A DNA stretch of 64,000 nucleotides, taken from positions 558,001 through 622,000 of the forward strand of contig NZ_FNJV01000002.1 of NCBI RefSeq assembly GCF_900103125.1, written 5' to 3'. Below the pieces are notes generated by a model. It made no database searches. It was not told the origin of the DNA and worked only from the letters and a program-made list of their open reading frames with translations. Shown one piece after another: positions 9,126-19,218 of this stretch; position 1 is the first letter of the stretch; each line of letters starts with the position of its first letter. A program made the position numbers and the translations under genes. The DNA is from Mucilaginibacter sp. OK268. GTDB lineage: Bacteria; Bacteroidota; Bacteroidia; Sphingobacteriales; Sphingobacteriaceae.

Positions 9126-10151
9126 TTAAACTCTTGTAAATTTATAAGGGTACACCTTACCCGATGCCCATTGGGCTACATAAAGGTTTTCATCGTTATC
9201 CACACATACATCATGCGGATTTAAAAATATCTTTTCGGCCTGCGCCATAGGCTGCAAAACGCCATCCTGATAAACCGGTTCGGTACCGCCTATATTGGAT
9301 ACTACTTTGTTGTTTTTATCCAATATGGTAGTAAATCCGGTATTTTCATGCCCCAGATCCGGCGACCGTAATACAGCGGCATATAAATAATCACCTTTAA
9401 TTACGGGGCGGCATACACATGCGCCAGGCAGTTTGATCACTTCCAGCAATTTCCCATCCAAGCTAAAGCGTTTAAAGCAATTGCGGGTTCGGTCGGTTAT
9501 CAATAAGGTGGGGGTACTTTGGCGCCTGTCTATCACAATGCCATGGGCATTATCCAAATGTTCGTCCCCCTCCCCTTTGCCTCCAAAAACTCCTTTCAAC
9601 TTACCCTCTTTATCATAGTGTGTAATATACTGTGCACCATAACCATCAGCAATAAAAAAATCGCCGTTGGTATCAATCGCGGTTTCGGTAGGTACAAACT
9701 CTTCGGCTTTATGATAAACTCCTGTTTCCAGGGGCACGTCAATGGTCATTAATATACGACCATCCAATGTGGTTTTATACACCTGGTGTTTTACCGTATC
9801 GGTAATGAATAAAAACTCGCTGCCGTTTTCGTTCACTATGGTTAAACCATGAGCACCTGGAAAGCCATGCCCCCAGGTATCCAGTAGCTTGCCCGATTTA
9901 TTATAGATGAGTACGTTATTTTTGGTTTCGTTGGTGAGTAATAATATCCGGCCCCGGGCATCCTGCACCATCTCGTGACAATCATTCACCGGGTTCTTTT
10001 GCGAATCGGCCTTGCTCCAATTTTTATCCATGCGATACCGCATATGACCATGACCATAAATAGGCCCGCTGTTTTGAGCCAGCAAATCTTTACTTATAAA
10101 AAAACCGGCCGATAAAGCGGTGGTATGTTTAATAAAATCTCTTCGTTCCAT
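9126..10151 (-). CDS. Tat-exported NHL-repeat beta-propeller protein
   Basis: The ATG at 10149-10151 gives 341 residues beginning MERRDFIKHTTALSAGFF, a Tat signal. The longer frame would need a TTG start inside the preceding gene, so I chose the ATG. AAGGA lies 13 nt upstream. The body consists of NHL-type blades, with phrases such as DTWGHGFPGAHGLTIV, FFIADGYGAQYITHYD, DNAHGIVIDRR and NPHDVCVDNDENLYVAQW. This resembles the propeller of peptidyl-alpha-hydroxyglycine lyases, but I see nothing that proves lyase activity. It is third in the operon, 16 bp after the DUF1501 gene, and presumably works in the periplasm with those proteins. Confidence 0.85.
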   Translation of the reverse strand: MERRDFIKHTTALSAGFFISKDLLAQNSGPIYGHGHMRYRMDKNWSKADSQKNPVNDCHEMVQDARGRILLLTNETKNNVLIYNKSGKLLDTWGHGFPGAHGLTIVNENGSEFLFITDTVKHQVYKTTLDGRILMTIDVPLETGVYHKAEEFVPTETAIDTNGDFFIADGYGAQYITHYDKEGKLKGVFGGKGEGDEHLDNAHGIVIDRRQSTPTLLITDRTRNCFKRFSLDGKLLEVIKLPGACVCRPVIKGDYLYAAVLRSPDLGHENTGFTTILDKNNKVVSNIGGTEPVYQDGVLQPMAQAEKIFLNPHDVCVDNDENLYVAQWASGKVYPYKFTRV

Positions 10152-10167
10152 TTGTAATTGGTATTCC

Positions 10168-11625
10168 TTATGCAATTATTCCCTTGATCACATTACCGGC
10201 CACGTCTGTTAACCTGTAACGTCTGCCCAAACTTTTAAAGGTTAGCTTTTTATGATCGATGCCTAACTGGTTAAGGATGGTAGCATGAAAATCATGTACA
10301 TGCACCGGGTCTTTTACAATGTTATAACCAAATTCGTCCGACTCACCATATACCAAACCTGGTTTGATACCGCCGCCAGCCATCCATATACTAAAACAAC
10401 GGGGATGATGGTCGCGGCCATAATTGGCCTTTTCCAGTTTGCCCTGGCTGTAATTGGTGCGGCCGAACTCACCACCCCAGATCACCAGCGTTTCATCGAG
10501 CAAACCGCGCTGTTTCAGGTCAGTAACCAATGCTGCTGAAGCCTGGTCAACATCTTTGGCCTGGCCGGCCATTTCCTGCGGTAAGTTGGAATGCTGATCC
10601 CAGCCCTGGTGGTATAATTGTACAAAACGTACACCGTTTTCTGATAGCTTGCGCGCCAGCAGGCAGTTTGCCGCATAAGTACCGGGAATCAAACAATCGG
10701 GCCCATACATCTTCACAATATCGTCCGACTCTTTGGATACATCCATAATTTCCGGAACGGCGGTTTGCATACGGTAGGCCATTTCGTATTGCTGCACTTT
10801 AGCGTTTATTTCAGGATCGCCAAACGCCTTGTAATTGATATCATTGAGGGCCGCCAGGTTATCCAGCATCTTCCTGCGCTCGTGCCGGTTTAAGCCATCA
10901 GGATCATTTAAATAAAGTATAGGATTTTCGCCGCTGCTAAACTGTACACCCTGGTGAATAGAATCTAAAAATCCGTTGCTCCATAACTTGGAGTATACAC
11001 CCTGACCATTCCCCTTACCTTTGGATAACAATACGGTAAAGGCAGGCAGATTTTTGTTTTCGCTGCCCAGGCCATAGCTTACCCATGAGCCCATACTGGG
11101 TCGGTTACCCTGCTGCGCACCGGTTTGAAAAAAGGTAAGTGCCGGATCGTGATTAATAGCATCCGTATTCATGGAGCGGATGATGCAAATATCGTCGGCT
11201 ATTTTACCAATATGCGGGAACAAATCGCTTACATAGGCACCCGATTCACCATATTGTTTAAAATCATAAAAGGAACCCACCAACGGAAAAGAGGCTTGTT
11301 TGGCGGTCATTCCCGTAAGGATCTGATTACCGCGAACCGATGCAGGCAGCTCCTGCCCCATCATTTCCCTCAATTTTGGTTTATAATCAAAAGATTCCAG
11401 TTGTGAAGGCGCACCATCCTGGAAAAGATAGATCACCCTTTTGGCTTTAGGGGCAAAATTGGGTATGCCCGGAATAAAATCGGCCTCGCTTTCGGCCCCG
11501 GCACCGCTAAACAAATCAGGAATAAGCAAAGAGCCCAATGCCACGCTACCTATACCTAAACTAAGTCTGGACAGAAACCTGCGCCTGTTAATATTGAGTC
11601 TGCTCTCTAAAAAATCTTTTTCCAT
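10168..11625 (-). CDS. Tat-exported DUF1501 family protein
   Basis: The 485-residue product starts with a Tat signal (NRRRFLSRLSLGIGSVALGSLL). Family features are visible: KRVIYLFQDGAPSQLESFDYKP near the mature N-terminus, VRFVQLYHQGWDQHSN, LVIWGGEFGRT, and HDFHATILNQLGIDH near the end. DUF1501 proteins have a sulfatase/alkaline-phosphatase-like fold, and no substrate has been established to my knowledge. The gene begins 5 bp after the DUF1549/DUF1553 gene. These two families are regular neighbours in Planctomycetes and Verrucomicrobia and occur in some Bacteroidota. The exact partnership here supports a joint periplasmic task. Confidence 0.92.
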   Translation of the reverse strand: MEKDFLESRLNINRRRFLSRLSLGIGSVALGSLLIPDLFSGAGAESEADFIPGIPNFAPKAKRVIYLFQDGAPSQLESFDYKPKLREMMGQELPASVRGNQILTGMTAKQASFPLVGSFYDFKQYGESGAYVSDLFPHIGKIADDICIIRSMNTDAINHDPALTFFQTGAQQGNRPSMGSWVSYGLGSENKNLPAFTVLLSKGKGNGQGVYSKLWSNGFLDSIHQGVQFSSGENPILYLNDPDGLNRHERRKMLDNLAALNDINYKAFGDPEINAKVQQYEMAYRMQTAVPEIMDVSKESDDIVKMYGPDCLIPGTYAANCLLARKLSENGVRFVQLYHQGWDQHSNLPQEMAGQAKDVDQASAALVTDLKQRGLLDETLVIWGGEFGRTNYSQGKLEKANYGRDHHPRCFSIWMAGGGIKPGLVYGESDEFGYNIVKDPVHVHDFHATILNQLGIDHKKLTFKSLGRRYRLTDVAGNVIKGIIA

Positions 11626-11630
11626 ATCAC

Positions 11631-13958
11631 TCAGGTTTTGGTTATGGCTTCTTCTAAATTATAAATGGTGTCAACCACCTTCATCATAGCGGCCAGCGTT
11701 ATCTTATCGGCATTAACAGGAAGTGGATATTCACCAACACTTAGTAATTTTTCCGCGTCTGCTTTTTTCATGGTCTTTAACTCATCTGCATAATAAGCAG
11801 TTAATATAGTCAACTCTTTTTCTTGCGGGTGGCGGCACATGATCAGCCTGAATGCCTTGGTAACTTTGGCAGATGCTGAGCTGTTATCCTGTAATAACTT
11901 GGCTGCTAATACCCTCGATGCTTCCAATACGGTAGGATCATTCAACATGACCAATGCCTGGAGCGGTGTATTGGTACGCAATCGTTTTACTTCGCATTGA
12001 TCGCGGTTACTGGCATCAAAAATACCTAGTGACGCTGGCGGTACCGTGCGTTTGATCAGCGTATACATTCCTCTCCTGTAGAGATTAGGGCCATGTACCT
12101 GTTTGTAATTAGCCAGTATGCCGCGGCCCGAGGTGGCATTTTCCCAAAGACCCGGTGGCTGATAAGGGTTAACACTTGGCCCCCCGATGGTACGCGTTAA
12201 TAGCCCGCTACTGGCCAGTACCAAATCGCGGACAAACTCGGCAGGCAGGCGGTAACGAGGCCCGCGCGACAGGTAAGTATTTTCGGGATCCGTTTTTGTT
12301 TTTTCGGGTGTAAGTGCGGCTGATTGCCTGTAAGTTGCTGATAATACGATCTGTTTGACGAGCCGTTTGATGTCCCAGCCATGTTCCCTGAAATCGACAG
12401 ACAGCCAGTCGAGCAGTTCGGGATGTGAGGGCAGATCGCCCTGCATTCCAAAATCACCTGAGCTTTTAACAATACCTTTACCAAAAAATTCCTGCCAGAT
12501 CTGGTTAACAAATACCCGGGCAGCAAGTGGATTATTCTTATTAAACACCCACTCCGCAAGTCCAAGCCTATTTTTGGGATAGCTGCCGGTAAAAGGTAAA
12601 ATGGATTTTGGAGTTCCCGGTTCAACTTCATCACCGTGCGCATCATAGTTGCCGCGTTTCAGGATGTAGGTTGGTCGCACTTTGTCACTATCGCCCATTA
12701 CTGATACGATGAGTTTTGCCGTATCCTGCTTGTTTATAAAGTTCAATACCTTTTTTACATCTTCATTACTGATCTGCATCATCGGGCGTTTGGCATAGGT
12801 TTCAGGCCCTCCTACTGTCGACTGGATGCCCACCTCTTTCACATTATTGAAAAAGGAATATACCTGGTAATACTCTTTCTGCGAAAAAGGATCGTATTTA
12901 TGATCATGGCAATGGGCACATTCGAGTGTGATCCCTAATAAAGCTTTACCAAAGGTATTGGTTCGGTCGGTTACATAACTTACCCGGTATTCTTCATCAA
13001 TTACGCCGCCCTCTTCTGTTATTTTATGGTTACGGTTAAAACCGGTGGCGAGCAATTGTTCCTGCGTAGAATTGGGCATCAGATCTCCCGCCAACTGCCA
13101 GGTAATAAATTTATCGTAAGGCAAATTCTCATTAAAAGCGTGGATCACCCAATCGCGCCAGGGCCATTGGGTACGGTAATTATCGTCCTGGTAACCATGC
13201 GAGTCGGCATAGCGGGCTACGTCTAACCAATGCAGGGCCATTTTTTCGCCATACTGTGGACTTTGCATCAATTGATCGACCATCTTTTGGTAAGCATTTG
13301 CGCTTTTATCGGCCAAAAACGCATCCATCATGGGCAAACTGGGTGGCAAACCTGTGAGGTCAAGTGATAATCTTTTAAGCAAGCGCTCCTTGTCAGCTTC
13401 AGGATTGGGATCGATACCTTTTTGCTCCAGTTTTTGCAGTATAAAATTATCGATCTGATTTTTGGGCCAGGCTGTGTTTTTTACTTGTGGTACTGCAGGC
13501 AATTGAGGAGGCACAAAAGCCCAGTGCTTTTCATATTTGGCACCTTGCTTTATCCATTTTTTGATCAGATCAACTTCATAAGCTGACAATCTTTTCAAAT
13601 TCGACGCAGGTGGCGGCATCAACTCGGTGGTGTCCTGTGTTGAAATACGCCTGTAAACTTCCGACAGATCTGGCTCGCCGGGTACAAGCGCATGAGCTTG
13701 GGGGTTATCTTTTAAAGCCTGATAGGCGCTTTCCGGCATATCAAGCCGAAGACCGGCTTCCCGTTTACTGGCATCAGGTCCATGGCATTTATAACATTTA
13801 TCAGAAAGAATAGGTCTGATGTTAAAGTTATAGCTTATAACGTCCGGAACTTGCTCCTCAGCAGCCTGGTCCGATCTTGAATGATTACAAGCAGAAAACA
13901 GGCATAACATGCAGCCAGCACACCAGACCCCCAAAAAATACGCCTTCCAATTCATCAT
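11631..13958 (-). CDS. DUF1549/DUF1553 lipoprotein with planctomycete-type cytochrome c domain
   Basis: I use the ATG at 13956-13958 (775 residues), not the upstream TTG. The N-terminus has a lipoprotein signal ending LFSAC. A planctomycete cytochrome C (PSCyt1) motif follows, C55-Y-K-C58-H59 with GPDASKREAGLRLD and a later MPPPASNL. Next comes the DUF1549 region (WPKNQIDNFILQKLE, RLSLDLTGLPPS, HWLDVARYADSHGYQ, NRNHKITEEGG, CAHCHDHKYDPFSQ) and then DUF1553 (NPLAARVFVNQIWQEFFGKG, SHPELLDWLSVDFREHGWD, LLTRTIGGPSVNPYQPPG). CAHCH is a second CxxCH that could bind another haem. It is the first gene of the operon. The reaction of these proteins is not established; redox work on a periplasmic substrate is inferred. 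Confidence 0.92.
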   Translation of the reverse strand: MMNWKAYFLGVWCAGCMLCLFSACNHSRSDQAAEEQVPDVISYNFNIRPILSDKCYKCHGPDASKREAGLRLDMPESAYQALKDNPQAHALVPGEPDLSEVYRRISTQDTTELMPPPASNLKRLSAYEVDLIKKWIKQGAKYEKHWAFVPPQLPAVPQVKNTAWPKNQIDNFILQKLEQKGIDPNPEADKERLLKRLSLDLTGLPPSLPMMDAFLADKSANAYQKMVDQLMQSPQYGEKMALHWLDVARYADSHGYQDDNYRTQWPWRDWVIHAFNENLPYDKFITWQLAGDLMPNSTQEQLLATGFNRNHKITEEGGVIDEEYRVSYVTDRTNTFGKALLGITLECAHCHDHKYDPFSQKEYYQVYSFFNNVKEVGIQSTVGGPETYAKRPMMQISNEDVKKVLNFINKQDTAKLIVSVMGDSDKVRPTYILKRGNYDAHGDEVEPGTPKSILPFTGSYPKNRLGLAEWVFNKNNPLAARVFVNQIWQEFFGKGIVKSSGDFGMQGDLPSHPELLDWLSVDFREHGWDIKRLVKQIVLSATYRQSAALTPEKTKTDPENTYLSRGPRYRLPAEFVRDLVLASSGLLTRTIGGPSVNPYQPPGLWENATSGRGILANYKQVHGPNLYRRGMYTLIKRTVPPASLGIFDASNRDQCEVKRLRTNTPLQALVMLNDPTVLEASRVLAAKLLQDNSSASAKVTKAFRLIMCRHPQEKELTILTAYYADELKTMKKADAEKLLSVGEYPLPVNADKITLAAMMKVVDTIYNLEEAITKT

Positions 13959-14632
13959 CAATTTGGTAGTAAGGGTGGTTTAAATAATAATTACTATCAG
14001 AGGTTTTCTCTTTAATCAGGTCAGATAAACTAAACAGGTTCATCTGCTCCAATTTTCAAACAGGTTTAAGGAAAACACATCATTATAGGTTTATAATTGG
14101 TTCTCTAATCAGCTATTTATTGACACTTATAAATAAAGGGCACTTGTATTTACACAATAAATATATGATTAAAATGGTTTTGTTTATATGTACAAACAAA
14201 TTAAATATTGCTGCTAAAATTATTGCCCAACTATGGGTTTGACAATGGACAAACGTGCTATTTTAATGCATTATCCTACTATCATGACTATTAGAAGCAA
14301 ATAAAGGAGACGGTTTTGATTTTGAAATTCAGTTAGCAACAATCAATTCTCATTTGATCCGGGGTTGAAACAGTAGCAGCAATTTTTTCGTCAATCCTCA
14401 CGATGGAACAGAATGGCGCTAACAGGTGTATTAAATCGATCTTGTTGTTAAATTAATATCCTGCTAATAAGGATCAATAAAAACACACAATCCCTTAAAT
14501 TAAAAGGTTGAGCTAAAACCCGTTTGAAAAACCTAACTTTCTATTTGAATATATTTTTATCAGAAAAGCATAATTCAACTAATATTTATATTAGAATTTT
14601 TAGATTAAATTTACTTAACTAATTATTTGCTT
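13959..14632. promoter_or_regulatory. Divergent intergenic region with an inverted repeat
   Basis: This 674-bp AT-rich spacer separates the DUF1549/DUF1553 operon (minus) from the molybdenum-hydroxylase operon (plus). No convincing ORF or RNA was found. At 14179-14200 the arms TTTGTTT and AAACAAA flank an 8-bp spacer, a candidate operator that could serve both promoters. I could not identify a match to the Bacteroidota TAnnTTTG -7 element close to either start. Confidence 0.4.
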
Positions 14633-15103
14633 ATGATCAACATTACTGTCAACGGCCAACATCACGATGTAGATGCTGACCCAAACATGCCGCTTTTATG
14701 GGTAATACGAGATATCATCGGCCTTACTGGCACAAAGTACGGGTGTGGTGCGGCGCAATGTGGTGCCTGTACTGTTCATTTGAATGGCGAAGCAGTACGT
14801 TCCTGCGTAACTAAAATAAACCGGGCAGCGGGGCAAAACATTGTCACTATTGAAGGGCTTTCTATAAATAACAACCATCCTTTACAACTGGCATGGAACG
14901 AAATGAACGTTCCGCAATGTGGTTATTGCCAGTCGGGCCAATTGATGTCCGCAGCGGTATTGCTTCGCGAAAATCTCAACCCTACCGACCAGGATATTGA
15001 TGATGCCATGTCCGGTAACATTTGCCGCTGTGGTACTTACCAGCGCATACGCGCGGCGATTCATAAAGCTGCCGATATACAGCGGGAAGGAGCCAAAATA
15101 TGA
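14633..15103 (+). CDS. IorA-like 2Fe-2S subunit of a molybdenum hydroxylase
   Basis: The ATG at 14633 gives 156 residues; the upstream TTG adds only two and is unlikely. The protein carries both 2Fe-2S clusters of the xanthine oxidase family small subunit. The plant-ferredoxin-type cluster uses C38, C43, C46 and C58 ([15 protein letters not shown]). The helical domain cluster uses C96, C99, C131 and C133 (QCGYC, ICRCG). The length is usual for IorA-type subunits, which pass electrons from the molybdopterin subunit. The stop overlaps the next start as ATGA at 15100-15103, so translation is probably coupled. With no signal of its own, it would be exported through Tat by riding with the IorB-like subunit, as in this family. 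Confidence 0.95.
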   Translation: MINITVNGQHHDVDADPNMPLLWVIRDIIGLTGTKYGCGAAQCGACTVHLNGEAVRSCVTKINRAAGQNIVTIEGLSINNNHPLQLAWNEMNVPQCGYCQSGQLMSAAVLLRENLNPTDQDIDDAMSGNICRCGTYQRIRAAIHKAADIQREGAKI

Positions 15104-15708
15104 AAAAGATAATCGTGATTACGGGCATATTGTTTATAGCAAGTCTTGTCATGTTATCCTTTCGAGCCGAACCCGTAACCCCGGCTAATTACCCTGCCTT
15201 ACCTAGGGACAGCGTAGGTTCTGTCAAAGCTTTTATGTCTGTTTATAAAGTACTGATGAGCTCCCGCTGTATGAATTGTCATCCTTCCGGAGAATCGCCT
15301 TTACAAGGTGATGACAACCATATCCATACCATGAATGTTAAACGGGGAGTCGACGGAAAGGGGCTTTATGCTGCGCGCTGCAGCAACTGTCATCAGGCAG
15401 AAAATACCGCCGGGCTACATATGCCACCTGGAAATCCAAAATGGGGTTTACCACCTGCTAACATGCGCATGGTATTCCAGGGGCGTACGCCGCGTCAATT
15501 GGCACTTCAACTACTTGATCCTAAACAAAACGGTGGAAGGACCAAAGCACAACTGATAGACCACATGGCAAAGGATGATCTGGTTGGCTGGGCTTGGCAT
15601 CCGGGAGATGGCCGTACCCTGCCACCAATGAGCAGGCCGGCCTTCGCCGCACAGGTACGTTTATGGATCGCCAAAGGCGCATATGCTCCTTCAATCAAAA
15701 CAAAATAG
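15100..15708 (+). CDS. Exported dihaem cytochrome c, electron acceptor of the Mo hydroxylase
   Basis: The 202-residue protein has an N-terminal hydrophobic segment (about residues 4-21), a signal peptide or anchor. Two haem c motifs are visible, C57-M-N-C60-H61 and C94-S-N-C97-H98. The spacing is too short for two full class I domains, so it may be a compact dihaem fold. Met residues in [13 protein letters not shown] and LPPMSRPAF are possible axial ligands. It overlaps the IorA-like gene by 4 bp and is followed by the IorB-like gene after 25 bp. The arrangement suggests that the periplasmic enzyme feeds electrons to this cytochrome in place of NAD or oxygen. Confidence 0.88.
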   Translation: MKKIIVITGILFIASLVMLSFRAEPVTPANYPALPRDSVGSVKAFMSVYKVLMSSRCMNCHPSGESPLQGDDNHIHTMNVKRGVDGKGLYAARCSNCHQAENTAGLHMPPGNPKWGLPPANMRMVFQGRTPRQLALQLLDPKQNGGRTKAQLIDHMAKDDLVGWAWHPGDGRTLPPMSRPAFAAQVRLWIAKGAYAPSIKTK

Positions 15709-15733
15709 ATTTAAAAGCAATAAAGTAGCCATT

Positions 15734-17884
15734 ATGGAAACTAACGCAATATCAAGAAGAAATTTCCTCAGGGCATCCGGCCTTGCAGGAACCGCGCTTT
15801 GTTTAGGCTTTTATTTTCCTGCGAACGCAAAAAAGGAACAGTTAATGTCAGCTACGGACCAATCAGGTTTTGAATTTAATGCCTGGATCCGTATTGACAC
15901 GGATGGAAAAGTTACCTTAACCGATCACCGCGCAGAAATGGGCCAGGGTTCTTATCAGTCTGTACCGCAAATTATCGCTGAAGAACTGGAAGTCAACATG
16001 AAAGATATCAACGTGATATTTGCACAGGGCAGTCCTACGAAATACGGAAGTCAGATCACCGGTGGAAGCTCCACCATCAGGGGATCTTATAAAAACCTGC
16101 TGAAATTAAGTGCCGCCGCACGCGAGATGCTGATCACAGCTGCGGCAAACCAATGGAACGCCTCTGCAAATGAATGCTATGCAGAGTCGGGTCATGTGAT
16201 CCACAAACCTTCCGGGAAGAAACTCAATTATGGTGAATTGGTAACAGCAGCAGCAAAACTTCCGCCCCCCCAGGAGGTTAAACTCAAAAAAATATCAGAC
16301 TATAAACTGATCCGCAAGCCGCTTCAACGGCTTGATACTCCTATGAAAACCAATGGGGAGGCCATCTTCGGTTTGGATAAAAGGTTACCGGGAATGCTTT
16401 ATGCGGCAGTTGAACGCAACCCAAGGTTACGCGGCAAAGTAAAAAGCTTTGATGGTTCGGCAGCTTTAAAAGTTCCTGGTGTTAAGCAGGTATTTAAGGT
16501 GCAAATGATTGTTTTTAATACCACTCGTGATGGGGTGGTCGTTATAGCAGATTCGACCTGGGCAGCTATGCAGGGCAGAAAAGCCTTGCGCGTTGAATGG
16601 GATGATAGTGGGTTTGAGCATGTGAACACCAGCGATATCTATAAAGCCCACGAGGAACTACTTAAAACGAAAGAAGGACTTTCTTTTAAAAAGCAAGGCC
16701 AACCTGATCCAATCATAGAACAAGCCTCAAAAAAGATAGACGTGATCTACCAGACGCCTTATCAATCGCACGGCGCTATGGAACCGCTGAATTGCGTTGC
16801 CCATTATCAAAGCGACAAAATAGAAATATGGGGCCCCATACAAGCCCCCGATTGGGTGCAGGGTGATATTAGTGATAAATTCAAGATGCCAAAGGATAAA
16901 GTAATTGTTAATATGACCTTTTTAGGAGGTGGGTTCGGGCGCAAAGCTTTTCTGGATTATACTCACGAAGCGGTTGCCATCTCCAAACAAATTGGCGGAC
17001 CGGTGCAGGTAGTTTGGACCAGGGAAGATGATTTAACACAGGGGCCTTATCGTGCCGGGATCTCTTACCGAGGAGAAGGATCGATTGAAAATGGCGAAAT
17101 CAGCGCTTTGAAATTCAAAATGGCTGGTCAAAATATAGATCACTGGAATAATAACAAAAGAGATAAGGCAAATGGTAGCACTACAGAAGGATTTTTAAAA
17201 CCTTATTTTGACAATATTAAGAATATCAGCTTTGCAGACGTTCCTTACGAAATGCCCCTGCCCAACATGTGGTGGCGGTCGGTTTATGCGTCTACCAATG
17301 GTTTTGCCTATGAAAGCTTCATCAATGAAATGGCTGTTTTAGCAGAACAGGATCAGCTCGACTTTCGAAGGAAATATTTAAAAGATGAGCGCTGCCAAGC
17401 TTTGATCGATAAAATGGAACAAGTTTCAGGCTGGAAATCCAGGAAAAAGAACGAAGGGTTTGGCGTAGCTATCACGGAGTGTTTCGAAACTATGGTAGGC
17501 CAGATTGTAAAAGTTTCCAGGCATACCGATGGAAAAGTTAAGATTGACCAGGTTTGGGCGGTGATGGACTGCGGCTGGTATGTGAACCCCGATATCATCA
17601 AAGCGCAAGTGGAAGGATCTATCGTAATGGGCCTTGGCGCAGCTGCTATTCATGAGATCACTTTCAAAAACGGATTAGTAGAACAAAAGAATTTCTACGA
17701 CTACCTGATGCCACGGATGAGTGACATGCCACCTGTGGAAGTCCATATTATGGAAAACACAGCAGATGCCGGTGGTGTGGGGGAACCGGGCCTCCCTCCT
17801 TTCGCTCCGGCACTTACAGATGCCATTTATGATTTAACCGGCAAAAGGATTAGAAAACTCCCATTTAATTTAAATACTGTCTAA
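15734..17884 (+). CDS. Tat-exported IorB-like molybdopterin-binding subunit
   Basis: I chose the ATG at 15734 (716 residues) because the protein then begins with a clean Tat signal, SRRNFLRASGLAGTALC; the longer frame overlaps the cytochrome gene. The body matches the IorB-type xanthine dehydrogenase family: VTLTDHRAEMGQGSYQ, GGSSTIRGSY, DTPMKTNGEAIFGLD, YQSHGAMEPLNC, GGGFGRKAFLDY, and a C-terminal GGVGEPGLPP whose E684 is the expected catalytic glutamate. It binds molybdenum with a molybdopterin dinucleotide and hydroxylates aldehydes or N-heterocycles in this family. The substrate here is unknown. It forms an operon with the 2Fe-2S subunit, the cytochrome and XdhC. Confidence 0.93.
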   Translation: METNAISRRNFLRASGLAGTALCLGFYFPANAKKEQLMSATDQSGFEFNAWIRIDTDGKVTLTDHRAEMGQGSYQSVPQIIAEELEVNMKDINVIFAQGSPTKYGSQITGGSSTIRGSYKNLLKLSAAAREMLITAAANQWNASANECYAESGHVIHKPSGKKLNYGELVTAAAKLPPPQEVKLKKISDYKLIRKPLQRLDTPMKTNGEAIFGLDKRLPGMLYAAVERNPRLRGKVKSFDGSAALKVPGVKQVFKVQMIVFNTTRDGVVVIADSTWAAMQGRKALRVEWDDSGFEHVNTSDIYKAHEELLKTKEGLSFKKQGQPDPIIEQASKKIDVIYQTPYQSHGAMEPLNCVAHYQSDKIEIWGPIQAPDWVQGDISDKFKMPKDKVIVNMTFLGGGFGRKAFLDYTHEAVAISKQIGGPVQVVWTREDDLTQGPYRAGISYRGEGSIENGEISALKFKMAGQNIDHWNNNKRDKANGSTTEGFLKPYFDNIKNISFADVPYEMPLPNMWWRSVYASTNGFAYESFINEMAVLAEQDQLDFRRKYLKDERCQALIDKMEQVSGWKSRKKNEGFGVAITECFETMVGQIVKVSRHTDGKVKIDQVWAVMDCGWYVNPDIIKAQVEGSIVMGLGAAAIHEITFKNGLVEQKNFYDYLMPRMSDMPPVEVHIMENTADAGGVGEPGLPPFAPALTDAIYDLTGKRIRKLPFNLNTV

Positions 17885-17946
17885 ATCAATCTATTTACTT
17901 TGTGGTTACCTATTAAAATTAAAGCAATGGACAGGCTGATTTAAGT

Positions 17947-19056
17947 ATGAAAGAAATCATCGATATCGTAGCAGCTTATGAAAAAGCTGTAAAAGAGGAA
18001 AAGAAGACTGCATTAGCCACGGTGGTACTTGTGGAGGGTTCTGCCTACCGCAGGGCTGGTGCACGGATGCTGATCACAGAAGATGGGCAATTGACCGGCG
18101 CTATCAGCGGTGGCTGCCTGGAGGGCGATGCTTTACGTAAAGCCAGGATGGTGATATTGCAGCAGGAGCCGCTGTTGGTTACTTACAATACGATGGATGA
18201 TGACGATGCCAAACTTGGTGTTGGCCTGGGCTGCAATGGCATTATACATATTTTGATAGAGCCTATAAATGATACACAAACCAATCCGATAACGCTATTG
18301 AAGGCTGCAATAGCCTCAAGGAATTATTCTGTACTTGTAACTGTATTTTCTATCGAAAACCGGAAAGCGCCTCAGCCTGGATCCTGTTTATACCTTGCCG
18401 ATGGCAAAACCCTCTGGAACTGGCTGGAAATTTTGCCTTACAAAAATGAATTACTAGAAGATGCAAAAAATGCACTGGACAATCAGCGTTCAGCTATTAC
18501 TGCCTACCAGGGTTATACCGCATTTGTGGAATACGTAAAACCGTTAATCTCTCTGGTTATTGTCGGTGCTGGCAATGACGCTATCCCGTTAACTAGGCTC
18601 GCAGCCTTATTGGGCTGGAAGACTACTGTTGTTGACGGACGGCCAAATTATGCGACTGTTGAACGCTTTTCATCGGTCAAAAAGATAGTGGTCGCTAAAC
18701 CTGAAGAAATTTTATATAGTTTGGAAATAAATGAATGGACGGCCTTTGTGCTGATGACACATAATTATAATTACGAAACCGCTTTTTTGAAAGAGCTTTT
18801 GCCCTTACATCCTTCTTATATCGGAATTTTAGGCCCAAAAAAGAAACTGGAACGTATGCTGGATGAGTTGGAGGCGAACGGCACCGCTATAACCGAAAAG
18901 AACCTGGAAACGATTCATGGACCAGTTGGCCTGGACATTGGGTCCGAAACCTCCGAAGAGATCGCGCTGTCGATCATCGCAGAAATAAAAGCGGTGTTTT
19001 CTGAAAGGAATGGAAGGTCGTTGAAATATAAAACAACTGTCATCCACAGTAATTAA
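17947..19056 (+). CDS. XdhC/CoxI family molybdenum-cofactor maturation protein
   Basis: The 369-residue protein has the N-terminal XdhC_CoxI domain, with AYRRAGARMLITEDGQLTGAISGGCLEGD, and a C-terminal Rossmann-like XdhC_C domain beginning near residue 200 (SLVIVGAGNDAIPLTRLAALLGW). XdhC proteins bind the molybdenum cofactor, promote its sulfuration and insert it into hydroxylases of the xanthine dehydrogenase family. It lies 62 bp after the IorB-like gene on the same strand. It is the only such factor in the window, so it may also mature the 1520-residue enzyme encoded 4.4 kb downstream. Confidence 0.93.
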   Translation: MKEIIDIVAAYEKAVKEEKKTALATVVLVEGSAYRRAGARMLITEDGQLTGAISGGCLEGDALRKARMVILQQEPLLVTYNTMDDDDAKLGVGLGCNGIIHILIEPINDTQTNPITLLKAAIASRNYSVLVTVFSIENRKAPQPGSCLYLADGKTLWNWLEILPYKNELLEDAKNALDNQRSAITAYQGYTAFVEYVKPLISLVIVGAGNDAIPLTRLAALLGWKTTVVDGRPNYATVERFSSVKKIVVAKPEEILYSLEINEWTAFVLMTHNYNYETAFLKELLPLHPSYIGILGPKKKLERMLDELEANGTAITEKNLETIHGPVGLDIGSETSEEIALSIIAEIKAVFSERNGRSLKYKTTVIHSN

Positions 19057-19218
19057 ATAATAGACCTTATTATTCTGGCAGCGGGCGAATCCTCCTCCAT
19101 CTTTAGCAAATTGAAAAAAACTCTGTTTAAACCTTAAATTGGGCTATGAAAAAATCGGAAAAACTGAGCAAAATCATGTAATTGAAACAAACATTCTACA
19201 TTGCATAGCAATTTCTAT

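Noticed and set aside
12197..12646. A 149-codon minus-strand ORF inside the DUF1553 gene
   Set aside because: It is a shadow of the DUF1549/DUF1553 coding sequence in another frame and has no sensible protein pattern.
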